In this document: in pieces, positions 60,190-64,000 of the stretch
Numbering within the stretch: the first letter of the stretch is position 1
How the letters are laid out: every line of letters begins with the position of its first letter
NCBI RefSeq assembly: GCF_014898055.3
Contig: NW_023600993.1
Location: 18,380,850-18,444,849, forward strand
Direction: 5' to 3'
DNA length: 64,000 nucleotides
Source: Talpa occidentalis
Lineage: Eukaryota > Chordata > Mammalia > Eulipotyphla > Talpidae
Position numbers and translations under genes: made by a program
Notes under the pieces: generated by a model
Databases searched by the model: none
What the model was told of the DNA's origin: nothing
The model's input: the letters and a program-made list of their open reading frames with translations, nothing else

Positions 60190-60755
60190 GCCCTTTCTGT
60201 ACATAAATTATGGATATGTTCAGTTGCAAAGAACAGAAAATCTGATTTTTTGATGACTTTAATATATAAAAGCTTATTTTAATCTTAGAGTGAGAAGCTG
60301 GAAGATTGGCAACTCCGACATATCAGCTTCTCACTCTATGTTGGGTCAGCTATTCAAGCCTGCTCCCAAGAACTCAGAAACTCTTAGCATTCTGCCCAGT
60401 CATCCTTGAATGTGTTACCTTTTGCACTCATGTTTGTCCCCTGTTGCTCTGACAAACCAGAGCATCATGTCCAAGTTCCAAAGAATAATTGAATGGGCAG
60501 AACGCCTTCTCCTGAGAAAGCTTAACCTTATACTTGTGCTGAAGTGTATTTTCCCAGCAAATTTCCCCTATGTCTCTCTAACCAGAACTGGGTCACTTGT
60601 CTGTCCTGAGCCCATCATTAACAAATAAGAATTATCTCCCTGGTTTTATCTGATGTGCCTGGGGAAGCTTCCCTCCCAGATCGCCATCCACTCCCTCAAC
60701 TTAAAAGTGGCCCAATGACCGTGAACGACAGACATCATCATTCACAAAGGGAAAA
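60190..60755. other. unassigned old repeat-like block
   Basis: Moderate GC and blocks such as 'cagttgcaaagaacagaaaa', 'catgtttgtcccctgttgct' and 'accagaactgggtcacttgt' look like a diverged mammalian interspersed repeat. I cannot name it. Contains the inverted repeat at 60286-60338. Confidence 0.45.
60286..60338. repeat. inverted repeat, 15-bp arms, 23-nt loop
   Basis: TAGAGTGAGAAGCTG (60286-60300) and its exact complement CAGCTTCTCACTCTA (60324-60338). Confidence 0.96.
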
Positions 60756-62024
60756 CATACTTTAGGGGGTTCAGAATTATGTTATTTGTATCAGAGCATC
60801 ATTTTCTGATTGAAATAGTTTAAGGTAAATACTTGCCCATATGTTGAAGTTTGACATATATTGAAAAGAAGATATACTTTTTTTGCAAATATAAATAAAT
60901 AACATCATATCAAGGCATTGTTAGAAAAGATAATCATCATTAGTTTATATTGTCCTGGACTAAGTCTGAAGAAAGCTAAATTAAAACCTAAAACTGTCAG
61001 TTTGCTTTAAAAAGTCTTGAATAAATTCGTCTATTTTTAATGTTATATTTTTCTCAAAGGACAAAACACTATTTTAAAATTAAGAGTATATTTCGCTGCA
61101 GTGCATAACACAAAAAGGCAGTTGACAGTGCTGTGTTTTGGGAGAATATACCAGAATTTTCCCTAGTCACTTTCTTAGAATTTTAGAAAATTGTTAAATC
61201 TGAAACCATGAAATATCCAATACTTTAGCCTATTGTAAACTATAAGTAAGTTTGCCACAGTTTTATATACATATGTTGCAGAAGATAACAGACTTCTAGT
61301 CCATTAGAGACAAATTAGAGATGCTATATCACTATGAGCAAAAACATGAGGCAGAACAGCATCTTGTGTCAGTTCCCCACACCCTAACTAGCAGAAGATT
61401 AGGTGACAGTGTCATAAGTGTATCTGCAGTTCAGTGCTCCACAGGAGAGAAACCCCCAAATATGGATACTTTTATGGGGCTGCTAGCACAGCTGCCTGTC
61501 TTCCCCTTTGGAGAGAAGGTTTAGTCATTGACTTAGAGTGTAAGTAAAACTCTCCAGGAAGGAAAGAATAATAAATCCTTACTCTCCTCTCCAGAGGAAT
61601 ACATTATTTCTAGCTTCCATGGCTGTTTGCTCTACAAACATGTTCTTTGCTTAGAAAGCTCTGACCTTAAAGGAATATAAGAAGTCAATGGAGAATTGTC
61701 TAGTAACACTGAGATGACATTCTGGAATGTCATTCTTAATAGAAGGCAATAACTTCCACAGGCTAATGGGATTTAATATTGCTCCTTGAAATCAACAACA
61801 ACAATAAACAACCCAGAAGTTTTTAACAGCTGTATAAAAGGAGACATCAAAGTTTCCTTCCATGGTTTTTTACATCAAAGGTTTCCTTCCATTTCTTTGC
61901 CAGCCCATTTCATAGCCTATGGGACAGAGGAAATCTGAAGAGAGGAAGCAGAAGGGAAACCAAGTTAGGGACACACAATGGATATTCAGTTAATGACTTT
62001 TTATCATAATGGCATTTGAAATGT
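60756..62024. other. gene-free stretch
   Basis: No gene or assigned repeat. Confidence 0.55.
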
Positions 62025-62325
62025 CTGATGAGAACCCTCTCCTTGCGTTATAGATGGCCACCTTCTTGCTGAGTCCTCACTTGGAGGGGGCTGGATGTGG
62101 GGGTAGGAAGAGAGACAGAGAGAGGCAGAGAGGGAGAGGACACTTTTTGTATTATCTTCTTCCTATAACAACATCAATACCACCACAGAAATTCAACCTT
62201 TATGACCTCACCCAAACCTATTCAGTTCCCAAAGACTCCACTTGTAAATACCATCACATGGGGATGGGTACAACAACTAATTTGGGGGGACCTGAGAATT
62301 TAGTCCATAGCACTACTCTTTGAAC
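62025..62325 (-). mobile_element. MLT1-type LTR fragment
   Basis: Reverse-strand pattern: 'gagaaccctctccttgcgtt', 'atagatggccaccttcttgc', 'gagagacagagagagg', 'tttatgacctcacccaaacc', 'aaataccatcacatgggg', 'agaatttagtccatagcac'. The purine patch 62103-62140 belongs to it. Confidence 0.75.
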
Positions 62326-63555
62326 AACAGCAGCTTTTATTTTGTAAATTGTTTTCACCCAGGCCACACTACATAAATTTGATATAAGAAACAATTTTTC
62401 AACATTAAAGTTTCTGGAAAAGAAAGTCTAGTTAATTTTCTTGGTGTGAAACCTTCAAGACAGAAATTATTGAATGAAATAATTCCAATGAGCTACTACC
62501 TTTGGATTTACCACACAAAAAAATTTGTATTTATATGCCAAACATATAAATACATCTCCCATGCCTCTTAGGTTCTTATCTGCAACTACTATTTCCTGTG
62601 TTTTGAAGCTGCCTTGTAGTTAGTCTGACTGTGTTTATCTGTGAAAGAACAATATTTTAAACTAAATTTAAGTTCATTGTAATTATGAATAAGCAGAGTT
62701 AAAAAACTATGAAGAAAATGTTGTCAAAGTAGGGAGGAGTCAATAAATTTCTTATCATTTCACTCTTTTTGTACAAAATGGATTATTTTCTTAATATTTA
62801 AACCTCTGTTGAATTGTTTATATTGCTTGATTTTTATATTTTACTATTGGTAAAATTACTTGTGTAATCAAAAGTCTTGGAGTATCCCAAAACATATCGT
62901 ACTCTTCTCTTATTAAAACTTAGTAACTTTTCATTTAATGGCAAGGTTGTCAGAAGTTAATTAAAGTAATTAAATGGGAAATTGATTTATCAGTTTGTAA
63001 ATTCTCTGTCATCTCCCTCTGCCATGTCTGAGATAGTTCCTAAAACTAGATTATCCTTTTAACATTTTTCCCCAACAAAAGTTCTTTCAAGTACTTCAAA
63101 TTGCCCTGTTCTTGTTGGGCATCATTTTGATGGTGACATTAACAATAGAAAAGAGGACAAGGACCCAAATTACAATGAGGGCTAGAGTTTGTTATAGAAA
63201 AGACTTTTTTGTTGTATTTTAGGGGAAAAATACACCCATTTAGATCTAAAAGGAGATATATGAAATTTCTGGACAAGCTAGTAATTTTGATGCCTAATTA
63301 TCAAATGAATGCTTGTTATTTCTTTGGCTTATTTTTACTTTATAAAAGACTGCAAGAAAAAAAAAATGTGGAGAAAAATGCCCCCTAGTGGCTACCCTCT
63401 TCATGTCTTCTGGTGGTCCAAGTCAGCCCTGATATCAGCTCTGACCACAAACTTGCACTCTCAATTCTAAAAAACACAAGTCCTGCCAATCACAGGACTT
63501 AGTGTCCCAAGAAGGAGGTTTGGTCCATCCATTGTTTACTGCGTCTGACATTTAC
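62326..63555. other. gene-free stretch
   Basis: AT-rich, nothing recognised. Confidence 0.55.
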
Positions 63556-63573
63556 AGATCCCAGAACTCACTG

Positions 63574-63871
63574 CATGGTGTCACTAATATGTGGAATATA
63601 AAATAACTAAATTAATAGTCAGATAAAGACAAGCTGAAAAATTAACTCTTGATGATTGACTGCAGTCCTGAAGCACAAAGGCAGGGAGGGCTTAAGGAAG
63701 GGGTAAGACCAAGGAGGAAAGGAAACACAATCGTCTGTGGTGGTGGAATATGGGTGAGTTGGTGGTGAGTGCACAATGATGGTAGTACCTGATGGGGTAC
63801 TACAATATTACCTGTTAAAAATATCAATAAATTAATTGATTAAAATTAAAAATTGATAATAAAAATAATGA
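63574..63871 (+). mobile_element. old L1 3'UTR, 5'-truncated
   Basis: It begins near 'tgtcactaatatgtggaata', the L1 ORF2 end region, and continues through 'tgagttggtggtgagtgcac' to an A/T-rich tail. The 18-bp flanks, AGATCCCAGAACTCACTG (63556-63573) and AGATCTCAGAACTCTCTG (63872-63889), match at 16 of 18 positions. It is the most diverged of the L1 insertions with readable ends. Confidence 0.85.
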
Positions 63872-63964
63872 AGATCTCAGAACTCTCTGAAGCCACTTAT
63901 CTATTATTTCTTCCCATCACAAACAGGATTATGGTAAATAAGATTTTCTTCATCTTGTTACATT

Positions 63965-63996
63965 TTGAGTATCTTGAGTATATACAAGATACTCAA
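63965..63996. repeat. inverted repeat, 12-bp arms, 8-nt loop
   Basis: TTGAGTATCTTG and its exact complement CAAGATACTCAA, 4 bp from the window end. Confidence 0.95.
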
Positions 63997-64000
63997 TGCA

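Noticed and set aside
1..64000. A novel multi-gene system or operon
   Set aside because: All convincing coding sequence belongs to L1 retrotransposons; the rest is non-coding repeat or unassigned DNA.

Overview
This is eukaryotic DNA from a placental mammal. It is AT-rich and CpG-poor, and made almost entirely of interspersed repeats in different states of decay. I see no host protein-coding exon, no conventional RNA gene and nothing prokaryotic. The repeat mix is young L1 LINEs, a young tRNA-derived SINE, older MIR, L2, MER5/hAT and MaLR-type LTR elements, and very old L1 debris. The L1 tails and the SINE are lineage specific. The SINE is neither Alu, carnivore SINEC, cetartiodactyl CHR nor horse ERE. 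A laurasiatherian such as a bat is my best guess, but this is inference and needs a repeat-library search. The window is either a gene desert or the inside of a very long intron.

Layout: 1-3753 is the 5' part of a minus-strand L1 with its promoter/5'UTR, a broken ORF1 and the endonuclease end of ORF2; it runs off the left edge. From 3.9 to 11 kb there is unique-looking sequence with two SINEs, a 190-bp L1 tail, a MER5A and a MIR. At 11110-12917 a young 5'-truncated L1 with a nearly open ORF2 sits inside an older L1 tail. From 13 to 31 kb there are L2, MIR, MER5/hAT elements, a MaLR-type LTR, three SINEs, old L1 fragments and a small poly(A)-tailed retrocopy. At 30.6-31.5 kb an LTR-like element carries a roughly 290-bp pyrimidine microsatellite. 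A short L1 lies at 31602-32379. An L1 with a 5' inversion lies at 37318-39433, followed at once by a SINE. At 49.7-51.4 kb two L1s of opposite orientation abut, one of them also inverted. The rest holds seven more SINEs, a MER5A, a small DNA transposon, MLT1-type LTRs and old L1.

Nothing works as a pathway. The functional logic is retrotransposition: L1 encodes ORF1p (RNA chaperone) and ORF2p (endonuclease plus reverse transcriptase), whose machinery also mobilises SINEs and stray transcripts. Target-site duplications could be read directly for most young insertions. They give the insertion boundaries, the nesting order and two clear twin-priming inversions. No undescribed gene system is evident. 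The points most worth checking are the long open frame antisense to the L1 5'UTR, the L1 tail-length series that agrees with the nesting order, the composite pyrimidine repeat, the unidentified retrocopy, and several perfect inverted repeats.
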